A stretch of DNA of 64,000 bases, from positions 310,001 to 374,000 of the forward strand of contig CAYSQJ010000003.1 of the NCBI GenBank assembly GCA_964433345.1, written 5' to 3'. Position 1 is the first letter of the stretch. Each line of letters starts with the position of its first letter. The stretch comes from Ga0077527 sp964433345. GTDB lineage: Bacteria > Pseudomonadota > Gammaproteobacteria > Burkholderiales > SG8-41. Below, in pieces: positions 1 to 8,379 of the stretch. Both the position numbers and the translations under genes were made by a program. The notes under the pieces are model-generated. The model had not been told where the DNA came from. It saw nothing but the letters and a program-made list of their open reading frames with translations, and did no database searches.

Positions 1-232
1 CGTCCGGCTTTTCCCGGTCAAGAACCTCCAGCACCGAATCCATTTCATAGGTGATGTGATAGGCGTGGTAGCGGAAATTCTTCCGCTTCTCGATATTCAA
101 GGAGAACGGTTCCGGACGTAGCGGATTGCGTCCGATGCCGATCACTTTCTTTGGATCGGCGTTGTCGAGCAGATATAACGCCGTATGAATGCCAAATGAT
201 CCGCCAGCGCCAAGAATAGCGTAAGTTTTCAC
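1..232 (-). CDS. NAD-dependent epimerase/dehydratase (SDR), 3' part beyond window
   Basis: Only the N-terminal 77 codons are inside the window; the rest lies off the left edge. The protein opens with a Rossmann beta-alpha-beta motif, GAGGSFGIHTA at residues 8-18, which is typical of extended short-chain dehydrogenases acting on nucleotide sugars. I chose a GTG start at 232 because AAGGA sits seven bases upstream and the Rossmann motif begins directly after the start. It is the last visible gene of the minus-strand operon running from 9559, so it probably acts on the same activated sugar. Substrate cannot be told from this fragment. Confidence 0.7.
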   Translation of the reverse strand, partial: MKTYAILGAGGSFGIHTALYLLDNADPKKVIGIGRNPLRPEPFSLNIEKRKNFRYHAYHITYEMDSVLEVLDREKPD

Positions 233-264
233 GATTTTTCCTTATAAAACAACAGGTTATCTCA

Positions 265-921
265 TCATTCCAATATTGTCCAGTACCAGTCGCCAGTATA
301 GCCCGCCTCCCGGAACAGCTTGATCCAGCCGTCGGGATAGTCGTGAAACTTGGCGGTCAACACCCAACTCATGAACAACTCGCGCTGCTCCGGCGTGCGA
401 TACGAATCAACCTGGATGAAACCCCGGCCCGGAGCAAGGCGCTCGACCTCGCGCACGGCGCGCACCGCGTCGGCCCGTTCGAAATTATGTATGGTGTTGA
501 TCGAAACAACCGCGGCAAAACTGTTGTCCGGGAAAGGCAGCCTGTCTCCGCTGCCGAGATGCAAACGGCCGACGGCCTCCGGCTCGCAATGCATCAAGGC
601 ATACTCCGATACATCGAGCCCGAACGCCTCGAGGCCGGGGCAGACCTTCATCAGATCCTTGACAAGAAAACCCTTCGCGCATCCCACGTCAAGAACGCGG
701 TCTCCCGGCTTCAGTCTGAAATGACGGACAATATCCTCGGCAATGGGAATCCATCGCCCGTCATAACGATAGCCGCCATAACCGACTTCCCGCGGGCCAT
801 CGAAATACTGCTGACCGTACTGGCGGGAAACAGCGATGTTTTCCGGGGTCTGCGCCTCCTTGCGTTTCTCGATGTTGCGTTTGGTTTTCGGCAAACGCGC
901 TAGTAAATCCACCTCAGCCAT
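265..921 (-). CDS. Class I SAM-dependent methyltransferase
   Basis: A 218-residue protein with SAM-binding motif I (VLDVGCAKG, residues 76-84) followed by a GLDVSEYA acidic-loop region and an LPFPDNSF post-motif, the usual order of a class I methyltransferase (Methyltransf_11 type). The N-terminal ~45 residues are charged and may bind acceptor or partner. It lies in the operon of the higher-sugar genes, so an O-, N- or C-methylation of the sugar or of the growing glycan is the likely job. Acceptor unknown. Stop is 32 bases from the next SDR start. Confidence 0.8.
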   Translation of the reverse strand: MAEVDLLARLPKTKRNIEKRKEAQTPENIAVSRQYGQQYFDGPREVGYGGYRYDGRWIPIAEDIVRHFRLKPGDRVLDVGCAKGFLVKDLMKVCPGLEAFGLDVSEYALMHCEPEAVGRLHLGSGDRLPFPDNSFAAVVSINTIHNFERADAVRAVREVERLAPGRGFIQVDSYRTPEQRELFMSWVLTAKFHDYPDGWIKLFREAGYTGDWYWTILE

Positions 922-930
922 GGTTGTCTC

Positions 931-1800
931 CTATTTTGCAACCCTTACTTGCGCCAAGCCGTCTTCAAGCGGCGTAAGCCGAAACCCAGGAAACGCCTTT
1001 TGGCAATTCGTAATGTCAAAAAAACGATGCAGCAGGTGGGGCCGCGGGCCGGGGCGCGGCACGCTTTTTACCGTGCCGCCATGCAATTTGGCGACGATAC
1101 GTGCAATATCGTAAAACGAGGTGGAAACGCCGGTCACCGCGTTGAGCGCGCCACGGCTTTTATGCTGGAGAAGCAATGCCGCCAATGCAGCGACATCATC
1201 CACCAGAATATGGTCGCGCCGCTCTTCCCCCTCGCCGAAAATCGTGATCGGCTCACCTTTGTCGGCCTGGCGGCGGAAACGATTGGGCCCGTAACCGCTA
1301 TGCGGATCGGCGGCGCCGTAAATGAGCGTCGGCCGCAGCATGGCCGCCGGGGCGGCCGTCGCACTTTTCAGCATCAGTTCACGCGCGGCGTGCATCATGC
1401 CGTGCAGCGTCGTTGGCGCACAGTACGAACTTTCGGTGACCGGATTCGCGTCATCCGCGTACACGGCATCGGAGCTGATGTAGACGAGGTGCGAAACCGG
1501 TTTTGCAGCCAACGCGGCGCAAACTACCTCGCCCATCCGCAGATTCTGCATCAGCATGGGCACGGTTTTTACCGGAGCGATGGCAGAAACCATCACCACG
1601 CTGTCCGTCGGCTGCAGGTATTTCGCCAGTTGTTCTTCTGCGCCGTCACTGAGCAGATCCAGTTCGCGTCGCGTCAGCGCCAGCACATTGACGCCGTCGC
1701 CTTCGAGCTTTTTCCGGATTGCGCTGCCGACGAAACCGCCGGCACCGATGATGACCACCCGCCAGGGTTTGGCAGGCTTGACGTTTACATGCTCAAGCAT
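931..1800 (-). CDS. NAD-dependent epimerase/dehydratase-like SDR with altered active site
   Basis: A 289-residue extended SDR. The dinucleotide-binding glycine motif is intact (GAGGFVG, residues 19-25) and the SSDAVY segment (109-114) matches the usual serine strand. However, where the family carries the catalytic YxxxK, this protein reads HGMMH (133-137), so both Tyr and Lys appear to be His. The same reading comes directly from the DNA. It may bind NAD(P) and a nucleotide sugar but use different chemistry, or be a non-catalytic partner. It sits just downstream of the Cys-less dehydrogenase gene, with nine bases between them. Confidence 0.75.
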   Translation of the reverse strand: MLEHVNVKPAKPWRVVIIGAGGFVGSAIRKKLEGDGVNVLALTRRELDLLSDGAEEQLAKYLQPTDSVVMVSAIAPVKTVPMLMQNLRMGEVVCAALAAKPVSHLVYISSDAVYADDANPVTESSYCAPTTLHGMMHAARELMLKSATAAPAAMLRPTLIYGAADPHSGYGPNRFRRQADKGEPITIFGEGEERRDHILVDDVAALAALLLQHKSRGALNAVTGVSTSFYDIARIVAKLHGGTVKSVPRPGPRPHLLHRFFDITNCQKAFPGFRLTPLEDGLAQVRVAK

Positions 1801-1809
1801 TTGATTTCA

Positions 1810-3093
1810 TTAAACCTTTTTCAGTGGCGCCACGCCCAGGGTCAGGTAATCGAAACCGGCCGAAGCCCATGCCTTGTCTTCGAACACCCGGTAGGGGTCG
1901 ACAACGATCCGACCCTTCATGACGTGCGCCAGAGCCGTCGGCGTCAGCTCACGAAACTCCGGCCAAGGGGTCATGATCACCAGGACATCTGCGCCCGTCG
2001 CCGCATCAAGCGCCGATGCGCAGCCGGTGGTCCGCGAATGACCCGCCGCCTGCGCCGGTACCACCGGATCGTACACCCGCAGCGGCCATGGCCCGAGATG
2101 CCGGATCAGCGCCAGCGCAGGGGAGTTTTTCGTGGAATGGGTATTTTCCTTGTAGGCGAGCCCGAGGATGGCGATGTCCGGTTCGGGGTTGCGCGCGAAC
2201 ACCTCGCGGTGCAGCGTGCGCAGCACCCAGTCCCTGCGGTGCCGGCTGTTGTCAACAAACGAGCGGATCAGGCCCGCCTCGCTGCCGGTTTCGCCGGCGA
2301 GTCGCAGCACGGTCGCGAGATCCCGCTCAAGATTGCCGCCGGCCAGGCCCAATCCCGGAGCCAGATAGGAATACTGGCCGATGCGCTGGTCCAGCTTCAG
2401 CGCCGGCGCGATTTCATGCCAGTCGGCGTTGATGCGCTCGGACAGCTCCGCCAGGGTATTGGCCACCGTCACCGACGCAACGAGGCAGCAATTGATCGCG
2501 ATCTTCGCCAGCTCGGCACTTTCGTAACGCATCGGCAGCAGAGGGCAGTCGAAGGCTTCGAGAAACGTGCGGTAGGCTGCCGGAAGCGGCCGCGACGGAT
2601 CAGCGCAGCCGATGATGAAGCGTTCCGGGTGCATCGCGCGCTCGACGGCGCGACCGAAAACCAGCGTTTCAACCTGATAAATCAGGCGCTCCGCGGGTAC
2701 CGCCAGTCCGCGCGTAAAGCCGGGCGGCACCTGGCACAACACGACCATCACCGCATCCGGCGCCAGTACCGCCGCCACCCGGTCAATGAGTACACTGATG
2801 TCGCGCAGGTCGCTTTGCCCCTGGTCATCGGTAGGCACGTCGGTTGCGATATAAACCACTGCGCAGCGTGACAGGTCACGAATATCGGACGTGAACTCGG
2901 CGCGCCCGGCATGTTCCTGCAGCAACTCAGGCAGTCCCGGCTCGACCACCGGCAGTTCGCCGTTGCGGATGCGTCCGATCAAATCCCGGTCGGCATCGAA
3001 ACACACCGTCGCAAAACCACGCCCCAGGGACGCAGCGGCGGAATTGATGCCGAGATGCGTCATGCCGGCAAACCCGATCACCGGCCCGCTCAT
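1810..3093 (-). CDS. UDP-glucose/GDP-mannose dehydrogenase family protein lacking the catalytic Cys
   Basis: A 427-residue protein with the three-domain plan of nucleotide-sugar dehydrogenases: N-terminal Rossmann fold (GFAGMTHLG, residues 7-15), an ESAELAKIAIN central helix (191-201) keeping the Lys and Asn, DQRIG (235-239) and a C-terminal domain with LGLAYKENT. In place of the GGSCFPKD active-site loop it has GGNLERD (252-258), so the nucleophilic Cys is Asn254. Family enzymes need that Cys for the second oxidation to an acid, so this one probably performs another redox step. Start at 3093 overlaps the upstream stop as ATGA; a longer reading to 3150 would run into the upstream gene. Confidence 0.8.
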   Translation of the reverse strand: MSGPVIGFAGMTHLGINSAAASLGRGFATVCFDADRDLIGRIRNGELPVVEPGLPELLQEHAGRAEFTSDIRDLSRCAVVYIATDVPTDDQGQSDLRDISVLIDRVAAVLAPDAVMVVLCQVPPGFTRGLAVPAERLIYQVETLVFGRAVERAMHPERFIIGCADPSRPLPAAYRTFLEAFDCPLLPMRYESAELAKIAINCCLVASVTVANTLAELSERINADWHEIAPALKLDQRIGQYSYLAPGLGLAGGNLERDLATVLRLAGETGSEAGLIRSFVDNSRHRRDWVLRTLHREVFARNPEPDIAILGLAYKENTHSTKNSPALALIRHLGPWPLRVYDPVVPAQAAGHSRTTGCASALDAATGADVLVIMTPWPEFRELTPTALAHVMKGRIVVDPYRVFEDKAWASAGFDYLTLGVAPLKKV

Positions 3094-4022
3094 TTGCCGG
3101 CCATTCTGACGGCGTCCGTCCCCAGTCGGCGCAACACGCGTTGCAGCCACAGGTCATTACCCAGGTCGGTCGCGGCGCCGGATTCGCAGAGCGCCTTGAA
3201 ATGCGCGTATTCCAGCGCCCATGTCGGGTCTTCCTGCACCAGTGTCACCGACTCCTCGGGCGGCCGTCCCGAAGGCAGCACGCGGGAGCGCAGGGCAAAG
3301 GTCGTCGGCCCCCACTTGCACAGTGAACTGATGTGGGCGGTCCCGTTTTCCGCCAGCACATCGCAGGTGAAATGATTGCGCCACGACAGCAGCGTCATTT
3401 CAAACTCGAACCTCGGCTGCGTAGCGGCGGAGCCGATCACCACATGATCGGGCGCGCGGTTCTCGAAGCAGTTCGCGGAAATCACGCTGAAATCGTCACC
3501 GAGGTCACCGAACCAGAACTTCGCGGTATCGAGCAGATGGGATCCGAGGTCGGGCAGCACACCCGCCCCCTGGTCGCGCCAAGCCGAATCGCGCACCAGT
3601 CGCGCCGTACCGTTGCCGTAAAACATCCGGCAGCGATAGATCGTTCCAAGCCTGCCCGAGCGCAGCAGATCACGCATACGCACGTAATGCGGCTCGAAGC
3701 GGTGGTTGTAGGCCGTATAACAAACCACGCCCTTTGAACGCGCCAGCGCTTCCAAAGCAGCAATCTGCTCATCATCTGCCGCCCACAGCGGCTTCTCGAC
3801 CAGCACGTGTTTGCCATGACCCAGCAGATAGGCGAGGATCCCGACCTTGGGTTCGTCGGGTATGCAGGCCAGCGCCGCATCGTAATCCGCCAGAGGCACG
3901 TCTTCCACCCTTTTGTATTGAGCTTCAGGATGGACGGGGTCAACCGCAGCAACAAAATCCGCCCCGGCGAATTTGCGCCGCTTATGACCCTGCACTCCCA
4001 AGCCGACAACGATGGCGCGCAT
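3090..4022 (-). CDS. Gfo/Idh/MocA family oxidoreductase
   Basis: A 310-residue NAD(P)-dependent sugar oxidoreductase. The N-terminal Rossmann motif VGLGVQG is at residues 6-12, the family EKP motif at 76-78 (in VLVEKPL), and a substrate-domain YNHRF at 105-109. Members oxidise or reduce hydroxyl groups of sugars, nucleotide sugars and cyclitols. It overlaps the following dehydrogenase-like gene by four bases and lies 11 bases after the fused kinase/nucleotidyltransferase gene, so it likely works on that pathway's product. It is slightly shorter than the usual 330-400 residues, with a short first strand. Confidence 0.85.
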   Translation of the reverse strand: MRAIVVGLGVQGHKRRKFAGADFVAAVDPVHPEAQYKRVEDVPLADYDAALACIPDEPKVGILAYLLGHGKHVLVEKPLWAADDEQIAALEALARSKGVVCYTAYNHRFEPHYVRMRDLLRSGRLGTIYRCRMFYGNGTARLVRDSAWRDQGAGVLPDLGSHLLDTAKFWFGDLGDDFSVISANCFENRAPDHVVIGSAATQPRFEFEMTLLSWRNHFTCDVLAENGTAHISSLCKWGPTTFALRSRVLPSGRPPEESVTLVQEDPTWALEYAHFKALCESGAATDLGNDLWLQRVLRRLGTDAVRMAGK

Positions 4023-4033
4023 AGCGCTCGCCT

Positions 4034-5584
4034 TCAGCTGTAGTTCGCCTGGCGCTCGACCGCGTCGATTTTGCGCCGCACATCATCGGGAGTGATCGGA
4101 ATGTTGCCGTCGTACTCACACTCGCAGGCTGCTGCCATCGAGCCCAGTATCGTGGCCACCGCATCCGAACCGGTGGCGAGCTTCGACAGGGTCGCGTAGG
4201 CGAGCAACGCATCACCAGCTCCTACTGCGTCAACCACGCGATCGACAAAACTGTCGACAACAACAAATGAGTCCAGAGACTGGTGATCACTGCTGCGGCA
4301 GGTCAGCACGCCGCGCTCACCGAGTTTGAGAATCAGCGTCTTGCATTGCGCCGCATCGTAAAGCGCAGAAGCCAAGGGACGGATCCCCGAGTCCTGATCG
4401 GCCAAGGCAAAGCGGGCTTCACGCTCGTTTGGGGTAATCAGGTCAAACTCCTTGAATTCGGTAATGTTGCCCCAACGGCTTGCCACCTGGCTGTCGGCAA
4501 CCTTGTAAACACCTGCCGGAATCGAATTGACCAGCTTGGGTATTGTGCGGCGATTGAACATGCCATGGCGAAAATCGCTGAACACCACCGCATCTGTCGG
4601 TGTTTCGGTAATTGACTTGCCCAACCGCTCCACGATGTCGTCGGAAATCGATCGATTATCCAGTGTATCGATCTTCAGCAGGCGATAACCGCCGGCCACT
4701 ATCGCATTCTTGTTGGTTGTCGGTCGGGTGACATCGATGATCGGCAGGCACTCCACTCCAGACTTTTTCAGCCCTTCAAGCACAAAATCCTTCAACGCAT
4801 CGTTGCCGAGCACCGTGGAAAAAACCACTTCCGCACCCGCTGCCCGTAAATGCTCGGCCACGACCGCCGCCCCGCCGATGTAATCCTTGCGACTCTCGTA
4901 GAGTACGCTCATGGTCGGCGTCTTGGTCTGCCCGCCGATCATCGCGGTCTGCGTATAACTGTCCACGATTGTATCGCCGATGACGTGCACCCGTTTGCCC
5001 TTCAATCCGGTCAGGCATTCCCGCAGGGAATCAAAGGTGAGTTTCTCCGCATCCATGAAGGTGAGGAGCTTCTCCATCTGAATCCTGGGCGCCTCTAGTT
5101 CAATCAGCCTTGACGAGGAATAGACGATATCGCCTGGAGTGAATATAACCTCCCCACCATACCGCTTTATGACCTCCGCTTCCTCCTGGGTTTTCTGCGC
5201 GACACCGTTCGAAGTGTACTCATAACCTTTGGCGAACAAATCGGGTTGAATCCTGGAGATGTTTTCCAACGGGGTTGCATTCTGGTCGATGACCACGTAA
5301 TCGACCAGTTCGAAGGCAGCCAGATTAAGCGCGCGCAGATCCTGCGGAATATGCGGTCGGTAATGTCCCTTGCTGATATGGGCGTCGGCGGTAATGCTCG
5401 TCACCAATATGTCAGCCTTGCTCTTGGCATAAATCAGGTGCCTCAGATGTCCCGGGTGCACCACGTCGAACACGCCGTGGCACATGATGACTTTTTTCTT
5501 GCGCGGGCGAGTGCCGATGACTTGTATCAGTTCATCGACTGTCTTGATCTTGTGGCGGTATTTTTCGGTCAGAGAGGCGAGCAT
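4034..5584 (-). CDS. Nucleotidyltransferase-PfkB kinase fusion, HldE-like with reversed domain order
   Basis: A 516-residue bifunctional protein. Residues about 28-165 form a cytidylyltransferase-fold domain with the HPGH signature (43-46, inside GVFDVVHPGHLRHL). Residues about 190-510 form a PfkB-family carbohydrate kinase ending with the anion-hole motif GAGD (455-458). HldE (RfaE), which makes ADP-heptose, carries the kinase first and the nucleotidyltransferase second; here the order is swapped. With neighbouring GmhA- and GmhB-like genes this predicts 1-phosphorylation and nucleotide activation of a heptose or related sugar. Nucleotide specificity (ATP or CTP) cannot be read from sequence alone. 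Confidence 0.85.
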   Translation of the reverse strand: MLASLTEKYRHKIKTVDELIQVIGTRPRKKKVIMCHGVFDVVHPGHLRHLIYAKSKADILVTSITADAHISKGHYRPHIPQDLRALNLAAFELVDYVVIDQNATPLENISRIQPDLFAKGYEYTSNGVAQKTQEEAEVIKRYGGEVIFTPGDIVYSSSRLIELEAPRIQMEKLLTFMDAEKLTFDSLRECLTGLKGKRVHVIGDTIVDSYTQTAMIGGQTKTPTMSVLYESRKDYIGGAAVVAEHLRAAGAEVVFSTVLGNDALKDFVLEGLKKSGVECLPIIDVTRPTTNKNAIVAGGYRLLKIDTLDNRSISDDIVERLGKSITETPTDAVVFSDFRHGMFNRRTIPKLVNSIPAGVYKVADSQVASRWGNITEFKEFDLITPNEREARFALADQDSGIRPLASALYDAAQCKTLILKLGERGVLTCRSSDHQSLDSFVVVDSFVDRVVDAVGAGDALLAYATLSKLATGSDAVATILGSMAAACECEYDGNIPITPDDVRRKIDAVERQANYS

Positions 5585-5587
5585 TTT

Positions 5588-6586
5588 TCAGGATTTACCC
5601 AGATATTGAAACCAGGTTTTGGTGGCCTGTTCTATGGATTTCGGATCCCAAAGCGGCGCATCGCGCCAGACTTCGATCTCCTTCATCATCATTCCCACGC
5701 CCGCCTCAAAGGACACCTGCTGCCGCCATCCGAGGTCACGTGTGATCTTGGTGATATCCGCCCAGGTGCAGTCGGGTTCTCCCGGTCGCCTGGGGATGTA
5801 GGTTTTCTCGCCCCCCAACAGGTCTACCAAGTGATTAACGGACTGCGGATTGCCGGCACCCAAGTTCCAAACCTCGCCGGTCTTGTCGGTTTCCGCGGCA
5901 AGGCGAAATGCCTCGGCAACGTCGGTCACATAAAGAAAGTCACGCCTCTGGGTGCCATCGCCAACTACCGTGTATGGCTTGCCAGCCAGCTTTTGCCGGA
6001 AAAACACGCCAAACACCGCGCCATAGGCACCGGTGGTGCGCACTCGCGTCCCGTAAGCATTAAAGATGCGGATGGAATTGACGGGCAGTCCGTACACCTT
6101 GTGCCAGTGAAACGCCGCCTGTTCCCCCATGTACTTGCTGAGCGCATAGGGATATTCCGGCGACACCGGATGGTCTTCACGCGTCGGCGTAGTGGCCAAC
6201 CCGTAGCATGACGAAGACGCTGCATAAACCAGCTTTTTGACACCGGCATGCCGCGCACATTCGAGCACATGTACGGTCCCCTGGACATTGGCCGACATAT
6301 ACTCCATCGGCTGCTCTATCGACGGCACGATGTCCCCGATACCCGCGAAATGGATCACATACTGCGCGTCATCAAACAACGCGTGACCGGGCTGCAAATC
6401 GCGAATATCTGCCTTTTCGAATGAAAAGTCGGCATTGCCGGACAGGTGCGCGATATTGCTCTCGCGCCCGCAAACCAGATTGTCAACCGCGCGCACCCGG
6501 TAGCCACGGGCGAGCAGGTTATCGACCATGTGACTGCCGATGAAACCCGCTCCGCCAGTAACGACGGCAACCGGTTTTGCGCTCAT
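5588..6586 (-). CDS. NAD-dependent nucleotide-sugar epimerase/dehydratase (SDR)
   Basis: A 332-residue extended SDR with an intact GGAGFIG motif (residues 11-17), serine strand ASSSCYG (123-129) and catalytic YALSK (147-151). The sequence resembles UDP-glucose 4-epimerase / UDP-glucuronate epimerase type enzymes, with the RRPGEPD segment near residue 250 common in that group. It shares four bases (ATGA) with the upstream SDR gene and is three bases from the fused kinase gene, so it is translated with them. Likely a 4-epimerase or dehydratase acting on the activated sugar; substrate is inferred only from context. Confidence 0.85.
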   Translation of the reverse strand: MSAKPVAVVTGGAGFIGSHMVDNLLARGYRVRAVDNLVCGRESNIAHLSGNADFSFEKADIRDLQPGHALFDDAQYVIHFAGIGDIVPSIEQPMEYMSANVQGTVHVLECARHAGVKKLVYAASSSCYGLATTPTREDHPVSPEYPYALSKYMGEQAAFHWHKVYGLPVNSIRIFNAYGTRVRTTGAYGAVFGVFFRQKLAGKPYTVVGDGTQRRDFLYVTDVAEAFRLAAETDKTGEVWNLGAGNPQSVNHLVDLLGGEKTYIPRRPGEPDCTWADITKITRDLGWRQQVSFEAGVGMMMKEIEVWRDAPLWDPKSIEQATKTWFQYLGKS

Positions 6587-7578
6587 TTGATGCCGAAGCG
6601 CTTCATGCGTTTGACGTTAAAGTAGATATCATCTTCAAAGCTGCGCGGTAATTTCCCAGCCTTGAATGCCTTGCACAGGTCGCGAGCCGCATCCTCAATC
6701 GAATACTTCGGCTTGAAGCCGATCACACGGGCGATCTTGTCGGAATTGATATGGTATGAGCGGATGTCATCGGTCGGCGTAGTGACGATCTCTATCTCGC
6801 CTTTGTCCGGGAACTCCTCCTTGACCACCTTGCGAACCAGCTTGGCGATATCCATGATGCTCTGGTTCTGGTACCCGGCATTAAAGGTCTGCCCTGCGAT
6901 CTTTTCTGCTGGCAGCTCCAGCAGCAATTGATAGAGATCACACATGTCCTGGATATGCAAATTCGGGCGCAGCTGGCTGCCACCGAACACCGTGATCTTG
7001 TTGTTGTTGACCGCATGGTTGGTCAGGATATTCACAGACAGGTCGAGGCGGGTACGCGGGCTGTAACCACAGACCGTCGCCGGACGGATGGTTACGCAGG
7101 TGAAATCCGGCCCCTGATGTTTCCACAACAACGGTTCGCACATGCCCTTATATTTGTTGTACAGCGAAACCGGGAGAAGAGGGTGATCCTCGGTGACTTC
7201 CGGCTGGTCGGAAACCCCATATACCGAACTCGACGAGCAGTAAACAAAGCGCTTCACCCCAGCTTTCTTGGCCGCGACCACCATCGGCTCAAAAGCATCG
7301 AGATTGACACTGGTGCTGAGTTTCTCGTCCAGTTCGAAACTTGCGTCATTGGAAATACAGGCCAAAGAAATAACCGCCTCGATCCCCTTGAACGCCTCCG
7401 CCAGCTTGGCGGTATCCCGAATGTCGCCCTCGATCAATTTGAGGTTGGGGTGTTTCGGCAAGTGATTTTCGTACCAGAACGTGTCATAAACGGTAACGTT
7501 GTAACCCTTGTTGAGCAGCTGGGGCGTCAGCACGCAACCGACATAACCCGCACCACCCGTAACCAGAATATTTTTCAT
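6583..7578 (-). CDS. NAD-dependent epimerase/dehydratase (SDR)
   Basis: A 331-residue extended SDR with GGAGYVG (residues 8-14), CSSSSVYG (114-121) and the catalytic YNKYK (140-144). The C-terminal TTPTDDIRSYHINSDKI segment resembles that of SDRs in heptose and O-antigen clusters. It differs clearly from its neighbour at 5588-6586, so the pair likely performs two successive steps rather than being a recent duplication. The start is at 7578, 44 bases after the transaldolase-like gene stop. Confidence 0.85.
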   Translation of the reverse strand: MKNILVTGGAGYVGCVLTPQLLNKGYNVTVYDTFWYENHLPKHPNLKLIEGDIRDTAKLAEAFKGIEAVISLACISNDASFELDEKLSTSVNLDAFEPMVVAAKKAGVKRFVYCSSSSVYGVSDQPEVTEDHPLLPVSLYNKYKGMCEPLLWKHQGPDFTCVTIRPATVCGYSPRTRLDLSVNILTNHAVNNNKITVFGGSQLRPNLHIQDMCDLYQLLLELPAEKIAGQTFNAGYQNQSIMDIAKLVRKVVKEEFPDKGEIEIVTTPTDDIRSYHINSDKIARVIGFKPKYSIEDAARDLCKAFKAGKLPRSFEDDIYFNVKRMKRFGIK

Positions 7579-7622
7579 GGGTCCTCTGTAGTTTGATTCA
7601 GATTGAAAGTGTTACTGGCGGT

Positions 7623-8351
7623 TCAGCCGCCGGTCTTGATCGTATAGCCGGCAGCGCTGGCGTCCCGGTAGAACATCTGAACGGTCTCCAGGGAATAGTC
7701 GTCCTGGTTTTTGCCTACCAGCGCAAGCTTGGCAATGATGTCGTTGGTGACAGTGATGATGTGACAGCCGATCGCGTCCGCCTGGAAAACATTCAGCAAT
7801 TCGCGCGGACTCGCCCAGATCAGTTCGGCTTTCGGTTTGGCCTTGAGTATGCTTACGGCTTCAGCCATCAGCGGCACCGGATCGATGCCGGTGTCAGCCA
7901 CTCGGCCGGCAAATACCGAAACAATTGCCGGGGTGCTGTCATGCAGACAATCCGTCACGCGGCGCACCTGGTCCAAAGTAAATACCGCCGTGACATTCAC
8001 TGCCACACCAGCCGCAGAAAGCCGCTTGATAAGAGGCCCCGCGAACTCGCGTTTGGTGTTCATCACGGGAATCTTGACGTTGACATTCTTTCCCCAAGAG
8101 GCGATTGCCAGCGCCTGGCGCTCCATCTCATCAAAATCATCGGCAAACACCTCAAGGGAGACGGGACGATCCGGAATGGCCTGAAGCAGCTTTCGACCGA
8201 ATGCCTCGTAGTCGGAAATGCCCGCCTTTCGCATCAGCGTCGGGTTGGTGGTGAAACCCTTGATCACCGGGTTCGCATACATTTTCATGATGCCGTCAAA
8301 ATCAGCACCATCCGCAAAAATCTTGACCCGCAACTGATCGACACTGCCCAT
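7623..8351 (-). CDS. Transaldolase / fructose-6-phosphate aldolase family protein
   Basis: A 242-residue TIM-barrel class I aldolase relative. KIFADGAD (residues 10-17) holds the family's early Asp, GFTTNPT (32-38) is the family signature, and the Schiff-base Lys is K93 in NVKIPV. Length is near that of the short TalC/FSA subfamily (~220) rather than classical transaldolase (~320). I used the ATG at 8351; a longer reading to 8405 would overlap the phosphatase gene and lacks family similarity. Its placement inside a heptose-type operon suggests it makes or extends a ketose phosphate precursor. Confidence 0.8.
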   Translation of the reverse strand: MGSVDQLRVKIFADGADFDGIMKMYANPVIKGFTTNPTLMRKAGISDYEAFGRKLLQAIPDRPVSLEVFADDFDEMERQALAIASWGKNVNVKIPVMNTKREFAGPLIKRLSAAGVAVNVTAVFTLDQVRRVTDCLHDSTPAIVSVFAGRVADTGIDPVPLMAEAVSILKAKPKAELIWASPRELLNVFQADAIGCHIITVTNDIIAKLALVGKNQDDYSLETVQMFYRDASAAGYTIKTGG

Positions 8352-8379
8352 ACGTTCCGTGCTTTCCGTAAATGAAGTT

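Noticed and set aside
949..2871. Plus-strand open frame of 640 codons
   Set aside because: It runs antisense across the SDR gene and most of the UGDH-like gene, which have clear family motifs; its translation is low-complexity and Arg/His/Gln-rich as expected from an antisense shadow in G+C-rich DNA.
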